Part shown: positions 1 to 11,196 of the stretch, one piece after another
Layout: every line of letters starts with the position of its first letter
Position numbering within the stretch: the first letter of the stretch is position 1
Origin: Pyrenophora tritici-repentis
Taxonomy: Eukaryota; Ascomycota; Dothideomycetes; Pleosporales; Pleosporaceae
Assembly: GCF_003171515.1 (NCBI RefSeq)
Contig: NC_089393.1
Coordinates: forward strand, 2,170,001-2,234,000
Reading direction: 5' to 3'
Length of the DNA stretch: 64,000 bases
Made by a program: the position numbers and the translations under genes
Notes under the pieces: generated by a model
What the model saw: the letters and a program-made list of their open reading frames with translations, nothing else
The model's database searches: none
Told to the model about the DNA's origin: nothing

Positions 1-1412
1 GTTCGCCCCTGAGTTCGCGCGGATATGTTGGGTTCCCATGCAAACGACAAGTACACGGATTCCATTTCCGGGTTTAGTTTCCGGTTGTCAGGTTCCGGAG
101 CTTCCAATCAAGAAGTCCCGCCCCGTGTGTTAGCAATGAGAGTCGCGGGGTAGATCGGGTATTTAGGTTGGATTATCAAGAAATGGGTATCATCGGCGTT
201 GCTGTAGTTTCCAGAACTTCGTGGCTATACCACGGACTCTTGTTCCTTAACCTTGTCACTCGTGTGGAGTTTTAAGGTGCCAGTCGCTTGAGATCTGACT
301 CTTAGGACGCCAATCTGCAGAAGTTGTCTTTTTGCGAGGACGCGATAAGGTTTGATTTCAGTTTAGATATAATATACATATGCAAGTCGCATGATCCTTA
401 AGGAATTATGAATCATGTGCATCATGGCGTTGTTGCGGTCTTTCCCTCTACATCTGTAGACACATCCGGAGATGTCCGCTCTCCTAGATCAGAACTGTGA
501 TTTCGAATGACGTGTCCTATGTACCTGCCCAGCCCTATACTATCGTAGAGTGAAATCAATAGGAAAACACCTTTCCTTCAGAACTAGCGACGAGCGAAAC
601 TCCGGTAACATTATATATGCCGCTAATTATCTTGGCATTGCTTAGTCATGTGATGACCTTGGCCGCGAATGGAACCTGCATTGCAGCGCTCCACTTATCC
701 CCTACTTTCAAGCCCAACATCACCTAGTTTTGATTCCTGGAGCTGACAACTAGCTTGTGTCTGACCTGTAGTCACTGCAGCTTCGGTTTTGCCTATCTCG
801 ACAACGGAAAGTACGTATACATAGCTTAGAGTTGCGATCGGCCTTTGACACATTGCGAGCAAAACCCATTACCGCGCTGCAGGGCCAAACGAACTTTACT
901 TACCGTACTACAGAACGCCACATAGCCAAGTAAGTCCCAACCGATACGTAGATCAAAGGTTCTCAATACCTTTACCCTACGCCGGGCTGCGACACGTGGT
1001 CGTGCTGCGACTTGGTTATCTCTCAGTATACATTGTGTCGTCGGCATAGCTAGCTCAATGCGGTAGCAATAACCTTGGTCAGTATTCCCATTCTTATGAA
1101 TACTGAACGATCGCCTTGTTTCAACACGATCTCTATACCGACAAAGACTGCTGGTCGTTGACATTATTGGTACCTTTTGCCACCGCTCATTGCATCCTGT
1201 TAGAACTGTCTGCGTATCGACGAGGCAGGATATGAGAAAGCGCGACCGCGGCATGGTTATGGATTGCGATTTTTCATGTCATCATGCAATACCTAACCAA
1301 GGCACCTGATTGTTTCGTTCGATACAATCCCCATCGCTAATACATATACATAGTTGCCGGCCCGCGACTGTAAAACGAGGCGTACTACGCCCGTTTTATT
1401 TCAAGTGCAGTA
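1..1412. other. Intergenic region upstream of HDA1-like gene
   Basis: There is no convincing coding sequence on either strand. The only long open frame (826-1254, minus) has no recognisable domain and an ordinary non-coding composition. The last few hundred bases must hold the promoter and 5' leader of the deacetylase gene that starts at 1413. I see no tRNA, repeat or other defined element. Confidence 0.6.
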
Positions 1413-4277
1413 ATGGAAGACGAAGACTACACCATGGGAGATGACTCAATCATCGTCTCAACAGAGCCCAACGGTGATCACGCACCGAATACCGTTGTTC
1501 CATCGGATATTTTTGGCAATAGCAAAGGACTAATGTTTACCAAACACGAGCAGCTGCCATTTCATAGCCCATCAAAGGCGCCTTCCTTACTGCAACCCAG
1601 TGCCCAAAAAAGTAGTCCTGGACCTCATCGAACTACCAAGTCGCCCAGTGCATGGTCCGATAAGATGAGCATGTCGCGGCCAACACCGGTTCGACGCACG
1701 AGCCCGCAAGTTCGTATACCTCCAAAGCCAACCTCGTCTGCGCTTGCGTATGCGACATCAAAGACAGGTCTGGTGTATGACCCTCGTATGCGGTTTCACG
1801 CAGAACTCCCAGACATGAACATCAATCCCGACGACATCCATCCTGAGGATCCTAGGCGCATCCACTCAATCTTCAAGGAAATCAAAGAAGCTGGTCTTGT
1901 CGCATCCAGCACTTCTGAGGAAGATCAACAAGACCATTGCTGGAGGATTGCGACACGATATGCCACAAAGCCCGAGATATTGCTCATACACACCGAAGAG
2001 CACTATGATTTTGTGGAATCGTTGCAAGGCAAGTTCACAGATGCTAGCCCTGAAAGCCGCTAATAACTTTTCTAGATATGACTACCGAACAGTTAAAGGA
2101 GCAGGCAGAAGGGCTTGACTCGATTTACTTCAATCACTCCACGTTTGAGTGCGCAAAGCTTGCAGCTGGCGGCGCCATTGAAGCCTGCAAAGCGGTAGTA
2201 CAGGGTCATGTGCGGAACGCAATTGCCATCATCCGTCCCCCGGGGCATCATGCGGAGACCGACTCGCCATCGGGCTTTTGCATATTCAACAATGTTCCAA
2301 TAGCCACTCGCGTATGCCAGAAAGCTTACCCAGAGACCTGTCGCAAGGTCCTGATTCTCGACTGGGATGTGCATCATGGAAACGGTATCCAGCACGCCTT
2401 CTACAACGATCCCAACGTGCTCTATATCTCATTACATGTGTTCAAGGGTGGAAACTTTTACCCAAACTTACCCGATGGGGATCTCAATTACTGCGGCGAA
2501 GGCCCAGGAGAAGGGAAGAACGTAAACATTCCATGGGCTGACCACGGCATGGGTGACGCGGAATATCTTTATGCTTTCCAAGAGGTTGTCATGCCTATCG
2601 CTACCGAGTTCGATCCAGATCTTGTAATTATATCGGCTGGTTTCGATGCGGCCGAGGGGGACTTGTTAGGCGGATGTTTCGTCACGCCTGCATGCTACGG
2701 GCACATGACACATATGCTTATGCGGTTAGCAAAAGGAAAGCTTGTGGTGTGTCTCGAAGGCGGGTATAATCTACGGTCTATCGCACGTTCAGCACTAGCA
2801 GTAACCAGAGTACTTATGCTGGAGCCCCCGGATCGCTTACATATTGATCTGCCAGGCCCAAAGGACAGCGCAGTCCATACCGTCGAGAACGTGAAACGAG
2901 AACACTCTAGATACTGGAAATCCCTCTACCCGAAACATCTGGACAAGGCGGATCCTGGCTACAAGGACACATGTCGATTGCACGAGATCATCCGGGAGTG
3001 GCAGAGTCAACGCTTGGCTTCAGAACACTCCATGGTCCCGCTTCCTCCACTTTATATCAACAAGGCGGGCTTGACGCAAACTTTTTCGCATAACATTATC
3101 GCTACGTAAGTTCAAGCGCCTATCATGATCGCAGATGCTCATAATTTGCAGACCCAGGTTCATGGACCGTTATCCTCTCCTCGTAATATTCCATGATCCA
3201 CCGGGATTCCAGGACTATCCCGATCCCGTGACTGGAAAGAACGAGTTACATAACACCTGGCTCGTAAGTATAAGTACAGTCTCATACTGTGTAATAGCTG
3301 ACTTTGGACGAAGACTGATGTCACCAAGAGGTACATTGACTGGGCCATAACGAACGACTTTCAAGTAATCGATGTCAACATCCCCAGAATCGTAACAGTC
3401 GAAGATGTGAGCCCCTTGACTTCCCTACTATCATAGACTGCTAATCTGGCTAGGCGAACGATGGCTTTGTGAGAGCTGATGATTCTACCGTTCGCGCACG
3501 ACAAACTCGTGAACTGGCTACGTATTTGTGGGAAAACTACATTGAGTAGGTCACCCCGTTGCGTATAAATCAAGTGTTAACCTTTTTGTAGGCCGAATGA
3601 AGCGAGCCAAGTCTTTTTCATGGGAATTGGAGATGCATATCTGGGTCTCGTAGATCTTCTAAGTCATAATGGTAAGTTGTACCGCAGAGCAACATCCTCA
3701 GTCTAGAGACAATCGCTAACGTCACAAGAAAACTGCACCGATCCAGGGAGCAGAGTCGAATGCCTGATCGGTTTCGTTGCAGAGACAACTATCCAGTCGA
3801 TCAAACGAGCGGCGGATGACTTTATTTCGACTTGGTACTATGAGGTGAGCAGGCTCTAACCCGCGGCATTGTCTCAGCTGACAGTCATAGCACTCTATGA
3901 TCTTTGTAAAGGACAGCCACTTCGTCTGGGATCCAAGCCGCCAACGCAAAGTGCGTAAGAAGCTCGGCAATCTTCGCAAGTCGCCCAAGGATACGCTAGA
4001 CGAAATGCTCGAAGAGCACTTGGAGGAAGTGCAAACTATGTTATTGCGGAAGAAGAGCGAGTTGGACGAAATGAGTGACCTTTCCAGTCGTACTGACGAC
4101 GGACCGCAGGCCATGGACACAGAACTCCGAAGTCCGCCTCTTCCAAGCGCATCTCAAACGCCTAAGCGTTTCGAGGCCGGTGGTAGACAAGAGAATGCAT
4201 CAAGGCTTCTCAAGAGTCCGAAGTTGCCCCCGGTTGGTATGTTTGGCGTCACTCCGAAGAGTCCGGTCAAACGGTGA
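1413..4277 (+). CDS. HDA1: Class II histone deacetylase, HDA1/Clr3 type
   Basis: This is a predicted Zn-dependent lysine deacetylase acting on histones in the nucleus, the catalytic subunit of an HDA1-type repressive complex. I read eight exons: 1413-2028, 2076-3105, 3152-3263, 3329-3406, 3454-3545, 3592-3671, 3729-3844 and 3891-4277, giving 836 aa in frame. The N-terminal ~110 residues are Ser/Pro-rich and probably disordered. The deacetylase domain spans roughly residues 120-460. It shows RPPGHHAE (tandem His near 263-264), DWDVHHGNG (metal-binding Asp303 and His305) and SAGFDAAEGD (third metal ligand). The C-terminal part (about 500-760), read from VIFHDPPGFQDYPDP and VFFMGIGDAYLGL, matches the Arb2-like domain found in fungal HDA1/Clr3. 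A coiled, charged tail follows. Intron 1 (2029-2075) has a GC donor. The intron is needed to join VESLQ to DMTTEQL, which is conserved in the family. Confidence 0.93.
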
Positions 4278-5626
4278 CCTTTCTGAGCCGCTCCTGAAAG
4301 GCGGCGCCGTTCGCGAGTCGACGTTTGTTTCCATGGCACGGCGTTTCTGTGCTATCCCGGCACGCGGTCGCATTTCTAGCACACATGTCATCTCTTTTCC
4401 TGCATACTATGGCGGCGAGGCTGGGTCGTTTATGTTTTGAATACCAGCATTGGATTGTCTTAGCCTGTAGAAGACAACCGCTTTCTTCAGACCACATGTG
4501 CCCCAAGCAAGCCCTTCTGACGCATACTGTGACCCTTTCGCTGAATCCTGGGAGAGATGCCAATCACTATGTAGGCGCTGGCGGGATGCAGAATCTTAGT
4601 ACACGCCTCCGCACGAGACGGCTTGTATGCTCGTCGCTTGCTGATAAAGATTTTCCGTCGCACCATCCCCGCGCTCGCTTGCAAGCCGTCTAACACGACC
4701 TCACGCCACACGCATCGCAAGGCTATCTTGGGCGTAAGAAGAGCATGCTGAGCCAAGCCACGGACGCGCCAAGATGACGTGCCCGCTTCCTTTACTGGGT
4801 CTCTAAATAGCACTAGGCTTACCAAAGTTTGGCGCCTCAGCAACCTCAAAGCTCATTCCCTGACGCCAGCTCAGCTCCACTCCACCTTCCTGCTCGCGCG
4901 GAGAGACAATCTATTTCGCATTACCGGTACATCTGCGAACAGCCTGTATTGATACCAGGAATGAATCCTGGGAACCATTCTTCTGGTAACTCCAGGCAAG
5001 TCGAAAAGCATGGAGAACTAATTTCGCGCCAGCACTGCATCAGGTTGAGGAGAAAAGCTGTCAATATGCATTCACTAGGCTGTGTAGTAGCACTGCAGGT
5101 GGCGCCAATATCCATGGATGTCACACGTATCCATCAGCACTAAGGCACTGTCCAGCATATCCAACCCTCCTTCTTATTTCCTAATCATACCTCACTTCCC
5201 GCCCCATGTTATTTGTCGGTATTTCCTGTGTACAGTTACTGCGCCTTGACTGTGCCGTAGGATGGTTGCGTCTGCGTTATCAACAATAGCGGTAATGATG
5301 ATTGGAGAGTGAGGCCAGCAGTGACTACATGTGGTGGTGGATAAGGGAAGGTGGTCTAAACTGCGGCTGTGGGGGCTGAAATTTAGCGTTATGGCTTTTT
5401 GCCAACATGCGAAGTGATCTCTTAAGTGGATGTTCAGCTGTCTAGCTTGTTTTCGCCTGTTTCGTTTTCCCAATTGCCAGCCCGTCGTCCTACTGGAATA
5501 TATTGCTCTTCACCGAGAACCGGGATCGGGAACAGATTGACTTGAACACCGCCAGCCTGACTCTGGCATACAGGCTACTGAAGAGCTTTTTAATATATCT
5601 TACACACCTTACTCTAGCGGTCGACG
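4278..5626. other. Intergenic region between HDA1-like and cupredoxin-like genes
   Basis: The two flanking genes are in tandem. Several 100-120-codon open frames exist on both strands (for example 4829-5143) but none carries a recognisable domain, and they overlap each other. It should contain the 3' end of the deacetylase transcript and the promoter of the next gene. Nothing else is seen. Confidence 0.5.
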
Positions 5627-6978
5627 ATGAGACGCTCGTGGAACGCGAGGCTGGCAACGATAGTCGTTGCCAGTCAGCTTTTCATCCCAACGACTGTCGC
5701 ACAAGGGATTGCTACTTCATTAGCCGCTGGTGGCTCATCGGTATTGCCTACCACTATAACTGCTGCGCCGTCAGGCTCAGCATCGACACCAAAGCCTTCA
5801 TCTGAGCCAAAGGTCCACACAATTACAGCTGGCGCCGGAGGCTTCAAGTTCACACCACAAGAGATCAGTAACGTCTCTGTCGGCGACATCGTTACATGGG
5901 AGTTCTTTCCGCCTGACCATTCCGTCGCGAGAGCAGAGTTCGGAGCAGCATGTATGCCCTACGAGGATACTGGAAGGGACAAAGTAGGATTTTGGTCCGG
6001 GACACAGTGGGTGAATAACACAAATGAGGTTTGTTTCTCTTCAAATCACCCGGCGTACGCTAACTTTCACCTAGCTTACATATTTCAACGTGACCATCAA
6101 TTCAACTGAGCCTATATTCTTCTACTGCGCGGCACCAAAATCTTGCACAGACCAGCATATGGTTGGTGTCATCAATCCCAACTCGACACAAACGCTCGCG
6201 TCGCAAGTACATGCCGCAGCACAAGCAGACTTTCAAATAGAACCTGGTCAACCAATACCTCCCGAAGCATCGTCAATTCTCTCCAATCCGTTAACGCCAA
6301 CTAGTACTTCCGCACCTGATAATGGTAGCAGTGGAGGAGGTGGCCACGCACTATCTACAGGCGCCATTGTTGGTATAGCAGTCGGAGGTGCCGCCTTCCT
6401 GATTCTTTGCGCCGCGCTCTTCTTCTTCGTCGGCCGCTCCAAGACTCTCAAGGAAACGATCAGACGCCAAGATGCTACGAACAACCCCCATGACCCACAT
6501 ATGAGCCAGCAATACGGCTCAAACTACGGTGACGGTGGACTTGCATCACCTGGATTCCAGCAAGCGGGTTCTGGCTATGCTACGCCGCCGCCAGGACAAT
6601 ATGCTGATCATAGATTCGGCTCTCCGCCACCACCGCAGTATGGACAACATAGTGTGGGGGAGCAATATCCGAGCGGATGGACGAGCCCGGGACCGCACCA
6701 TGGACATTTGAGCACAATGAGCAGTATGAGTGGAATGAGTCAACAACAGTAAGTATCACCAAGCGACCGCTACGATCATTCTGCATGGGGAGAAGTGATG
6801 AGTCTCTGTCAGGTGGAGACTTAAAAACAACGCTTACAATATCTATAGACTTGATCAAATAAAACACGCACAAATGAACACGCAGCCGGTAGTGGCAGAA
6901 TTAAATAGTCCGCCGATGGGACAACAAGGTTTCTCGGCCGAACTAGAGGCACCCAATCGAGACAAAACGGGGAGGTGA
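5627..6978 (+). CDS. Cupredoxin-like extracellular protein with membrane anchor
   Basis: This is a predicted secreted, cell-surface protein with a plastocyanin-like (cupredoxin) fold. Its function is not established; such proteins are common in filamentous fungi. Exons are 5627-6028, 6075-6748 and 6849-6978, giving 401 aa. A signal peptide covers about residues 1-25. A Ser/Thr/Pro-rich stretch leads into the cupredoxin domain (about 60-190), with GGFKFTPQEI, VGDIVTWEFFPPDHSV and the Cys-containing IFFYCAAPKSC. A transmembrane helix (GAIVGIAVGGAAFLILCAAL) follows, then a Gly/Pro/Gln/Tyr-rich cytoplasmic tail. The frame reaches TAA at 6750, but that codon lies inside a canonical GTAAGT donor. 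Splicing to 6849 adds a 43-aa tail ending in GFSAELEAP...GR, the usual style of C-terminus in this family, so I prefer the longer model. Confidence 0.85.
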
Positions 6979-8529
6979 ATGGGTTGAGTGTGTTTTGTTT
7001 CAGTAAATGGTTTTCGGGAAGATGTGGGATACCTTTTCTGGAGTATTGGGAGGCGTTTCGGCTTACTTTCACTATACACCTTGATACGATGAAGGTCGCC
7101 ATGTTTCTCTAGGCACCCTGCATACCATAGTAACACTACCGAATAATTTTATACCATACAATACTTGAGTACCCCCCAGGCTAGCCTATGTTGTAAAGTA
7201 TAACACAGGATACGTAGTCTTGTGCACAGCAGGTGGCAGGTGCTACACTCTGAAGAGCTGACGCGTTGCACTGGAAGAGAACTCAGCGAGTTTGACCGAT
7301 GAAATGCGTGGTAGTTCTGGTTTAGGGAAGAGATTTCGTGAGACAGTCGAGGCGGGGGACGACTTGGAGTATGATAGATGCTTGACTTGATCGCCGCTTC
7401 GGAGTCACCATGATGCACAGTAGCAGCTGATCGATCACAAATACGTTGAAAAACCGGTGATACTGCAACTATCCCGATGCAGTACACGATAGCACAGCGT
7501 GTTTGCTTGGTCCAGACGGCCGTATGTATACGCATCGGCCCTTCTTAGTCAAAGGTCACCGAGGGGACGGACCGGCATCTAGACGTCGTCGAGTGAGAGG
7601 GTGGTATTGACCAACGTGCTTCGGCTACGTGCGGCTAGCGGCAGTTCCACTATCAGGGTCTCTAGTGCTAGGGCTATCGCGGATTCGCGGACAGATAACA
7701 GAAGTGCCGCGGATTAGCTAATGAGGCTGAACGTCTATATGTCGTCACTGCTGACGGTGAAATCGTGCAGTGAAGGAGATATAGTCGCTAGGTAGACAGG
7801 ATACTTGAGACACATCAAGGTCATGGTTTGGTGATATACAGGTTGAAAGACAGTGGTAGGGGACGAACAAGGTCCTGCAGGTGGCTTCATAATGGTTCGG
7901 TCAAGATGGACCGGTAGGCCAGTCGCAGTACAAGCACACAAAGCAAAATCTGTGTCAACGTTTGAGACTAGCGCGGGCGGAAGCTAAAGATTCAGGTTCG
8001 TCATTTTTCTGGAATCTGGAATGGCCGGCCAGGAGACATGCTCTCCATATTGATATGTTGGGCTTAGCCACGGTCTGATTAGTGGTGGGCTGGTCCGGCG
8101 TCGAATGACGGGCAGCATGTAGGCGCAGACATTGAGGGGATTGCGGTGAGAATTACTCATTCTCATGCAGAATTGGCAAAAAGCGGACAGAGGCACAGCC
8201 TAATATCTGGTCTATCGAGCCAGCGACTGATGCAAGGCTTGCAATGCAATGTCAGCCTACTGAAATCCCCGGACGTCACACGTGGTGTGCCGGGCGCTGA
8301 TAGGTATCGTCTTTGGCCAGCCAAGCCCTCGCTCACAAGGAAGACCGGCATCGCAGCCCTCCACACTCGCCAGATGAAGCCTCTTCCGCGCCTGGCTTGG
8401 ATGGTTCCCTCCTTCTCCACGCCGCTGCCAGAAATACCGTGAAAGTAGCCAGGCTTGACTATGATGCGCATTGCGGTTGCCCGATATTGTCAACTTCCTC
8501 CACCCTAGGCACCGCTACCGGCCCTCGAC
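6979..8529. other. Intergenic region
   Basis: This 1.55-kb spacer lies between two + strand genes. The open frames here are short and overlapping, without recognisable domains. A minus-strand frame at 7149-7535 has no support. No repeat or RNA gene is visible. Confidence 0.5.
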
Positions 8530-9863
8530 ATGATCACATCCTCGCCCACGATATCGCAACCTCCCTCGCCGAGCACTACCTTTCACACGCCCAGCCATCG
8601 CCCATACCATGCCTCGAGACGCACGTCGACATCCTCGCCCCGCTTTGCCGTGACCACAGCAGCAGCACGACGATTTGACGCGCCGTCCAACTCTGCGCCG
8701 TCGCCTGTGCCCACGGTTGCGTCTTCGCCCCAGGGTCCGAAGAGGAGCTACGTCGACAGTGGCACCCAATTCGTGTCTTCGCCTCAGGGTCAGAAGAAAA
8801 GCTACGTCGACAGCGGCACCCAATACACCCCCGGCCTGTCCCCCACCAATCGACCCGTCAGCCACATCAACCTCACGACCAGCCACGGAGACGGTGACGG
8901 CAACGGCGACGGTGCCCAAACGAACGCCATCCCGGCTCCCTTGAGCGCTGCTGCCATTGCGTCTGAAGCGCGGGGGATTGCCTCCGCCGCGCCTGTCGTC
9001 ACGGAGCCCCCAGAGCCTCAATTGCGGGTGACACCGCAGCCTGCTACGCCCGCGCAGAATGCACAATCCCAGAGTCGGCGCACGTCGCATGAGAGCACGC
9101 GCTCGGCGGTAGAATCGGCTGGAGTCACGAGAGAGGCAAGCACTGTCTTGCAGGTGCCTGCCTCGCCGGCGAAGAGAGCCCGGCCGGAAGAGCCGAGCGT
9201 CAAAGTTATGCCCCTCCAGTACGAGACGTGTGACGTTAAAGATCTCGGCATCCTCATATCTGATATGCTTATGGAGTTGGTACGGCTCAACGATGGGTAT
9301 CCGCTGCGGGATGGAACACTCACTAGGTTCCATTCGAGGTGAGTGCAGCCCAAGAATGACTGAAAGAGCGCTTGCTGACCATGACGCCTTACAGAGCCCC
9401 ACCAGGGATTTCTGTTCGCGACTACCTCTCTCGTCTCATAGTGCACGCTACACTGTCTCCACCAATTCTCCTCTCCATGGTCTTCTACGTCGACAAGCTG
9501 TGCGCCATGTACCCCGCTTTCACAATCAGCAGCCTCACCGTCCATCGCTTCCTGATAACGGCGGCTACGGTCGCGGCCAAAGGCTTGAGTGATAGTTTCT
9601 GGACCAATAGTCTGTATGCAAGAGTTGGAGGTGTCAGTGTCCGCGAGCTGGCGCTGTTGGAGCTTGAGTTCTTGAGGAGGTTGGAATGGCGGATAGTCCC
9701 CAAACCAGAAGTGCTTGTGGACTACTACAAAGGCTTGGTGGACCGCGGGCCAGGATACGTCATGGAGAAGGAGAAAGAGAAGGAGCAGGAAAGAGGCCCA
9801 TCTGTCGACTCAGCCCAGGTCCTCTCGGCGACCGGAATCCACACAAATCAATCGGGCGTATAG
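8530..9863 (+). CDS. PHO80/PREG-like cyclin
   Basis: This is a predicted cyclin of the Pho80/Pcl family, the regulatory partner of a Pho85-type cyclin-dependent kinase in nutrient (phosphate) signalling or cell-cycle control. There are two exons, 8530-9338 and 9395-9863, giving 425 aa. The first ~220 residues are low-complexity Ser/Thr/Pro/Ala-rich sequence with no visible fold. They contain a 20-residue tandem duplication built on SSPQGPKRSYVDSGTQF. The cyclin box occupies about 235-385. It shows FHSRAPPGISVRDYLSRL at the splice junction, LLSMVFYVDKLCAMYP, TVHRFLITAATVAAK and the closing ELEFLRRLEWRI segment. All of these are typical of Pho80-like cyclins. The intron restores the conserved RAPP sequence across its two ends. 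The C-terminus is short and charged (EKEKEKEQE). Confidence 0.87.
8704..8823 (+). repeat. Tandem 60-bp duplication inside the cyclin gene
   Basis: Two adjacent near-identical ~60-bp units encode two copies of a peptide of the form SSPQG(P/Q)K(R/K)SYVDSGTQ(F/Y). The unit length is a multiple of three, so the frame is kept. It lies in the disordered N-terminal part of the protein. Confidence 0.8.
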
Positions 9864-11196
9864 ATGGCAGGCGTACAGCGGCAGAGGGGTCATTGTTTCG
9901 CGTCTCATAACCGCTTTACGATGCCTATACAAATGCCACTAACAACTTGTTTTGTTGATACCACCATCACTGTGGATCGGGGACCGTATACTTGCAAGCC
10001 ACGTTATATGTCTCCAATACGTAGCCACCCCGTGGTTGCGTCTGTATGGAAATCTGCAAAGAAGAACGACTGTTGTGCGGTGAGCTGGCCAACATGACTC
10101 GGCAAGCAAAGGATTTGACAGTGTCGGCCAACGGGGGCACTCAACGAGCTGCACAAGACAGGATTTTACACGATTGGGGGGGCTCGCGTCACCAAAGAGG
10201 GCAACGACAGGCATGCTTTGTATGCCAACACCACTGTTCGTCATTTCGGCGCTGCCAGCAGCCCCTGGCATCGTCCAGAGCGAGATTCGGCATTGACACG
10301 AAGATGCGGCAGGATGCTGCATCTGCAAGAGCGCGGGTCCCGCATGTACTGTACATGCGAGCAGAGTCGATGTCAGCGCGCAGGTGCATGCGCTGCAGGA
10401 TGGAATTGAGTAGCAGTTCTATTGGTTAGATAGTAAGAATAGCGGAATAAAAGACGCCGTTAAACCGAAATGCTGCTGTCTTGTGTAGAGCACCTGGCGA
10501 GGGGATGGCACCTGAGTGATGAAGCCGCTAAGAGCATGCCGTGGGTAACGTGGACGAGTAAGAGTTGGCTTAGCAGGCATACCCTAGTCGATGCGTGCAC
10601 TGCTTCCAGAATGAGGCTAACTACTCCACCTTCTATGGCCGTCTTTACGTGCTATCGAGCCATGTCCGCTGCGACGACGGAGGTATTCACTGAAGAAGTG
10701 AGGGCGTAGGGAGGGTCGTTGACGATATGCCATCCCTCTGTCAACGACATCGTTTGAGCGACCCTGACCCAGCATTTGGAAGTGACTTGAAACCATCTCT
10801 CCTCTGTTCCCCCACCCCCGCTACCTTCTCCGCGCGTCTTCCCTGACGAAACCGCACTTGAGAGGTCTTGTGCCTGCGCTTACCTCGACGCCTTCGCGAT
10901 TGAGACGTGATATCCACTATAGCCCGCGGTAGACGCGTCTTGCTTCCGGACGGCAGCAGGGCAGTACTATGAGGGTAAGTTGGTAGTTGTCAGGAGAGCA
11001 CACGAATTGCTTATCCGCCATGTGTCTCGCTTGTTACAGTTTCACTTGTCCGTCTCGTCAGGAACACTCGGCGCGTGCTCGCCTTGCTTGTCGACAACCT
11101 CGCGACATGCTCCTGGGCCACCTCACAATCAACCCGCCACTAACTTGCAGCAGAGATCAAGGTAACCTCACCAACAAAGAGTGCTATGCGTAAGAG
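9864..11196. other. Intergenic region with possible 5' leader intron
   Basis: No supported coding sequence is present. Near the end, a GTAAGT donor at 10975 and an acceptor at 11150 preceded by CACTAACTTGCAG would define a 176-nt intron in the 5' leader of the gene starting at 11197. This is an inference from splice consensus alone. Confidence 0.4.

Noticed and set aside
826..1254. 142-codon open frame on the minus strand
   Set aside because: It has no domain, no matching splice partners and an Arg/Cys-rich composition typical of chance frames.
4829..5143. 104-codon plus-strand frame between two genes
   Set aside because: It starts at TTG, has no domain and overlaps a minus frame of similar quality.
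8515..9402. 295-codon minus-strand frame
   Set aside because: It is antisense to the cyclin exon; Arg/Gly-rich sequence results from the GC-rich sense codons.
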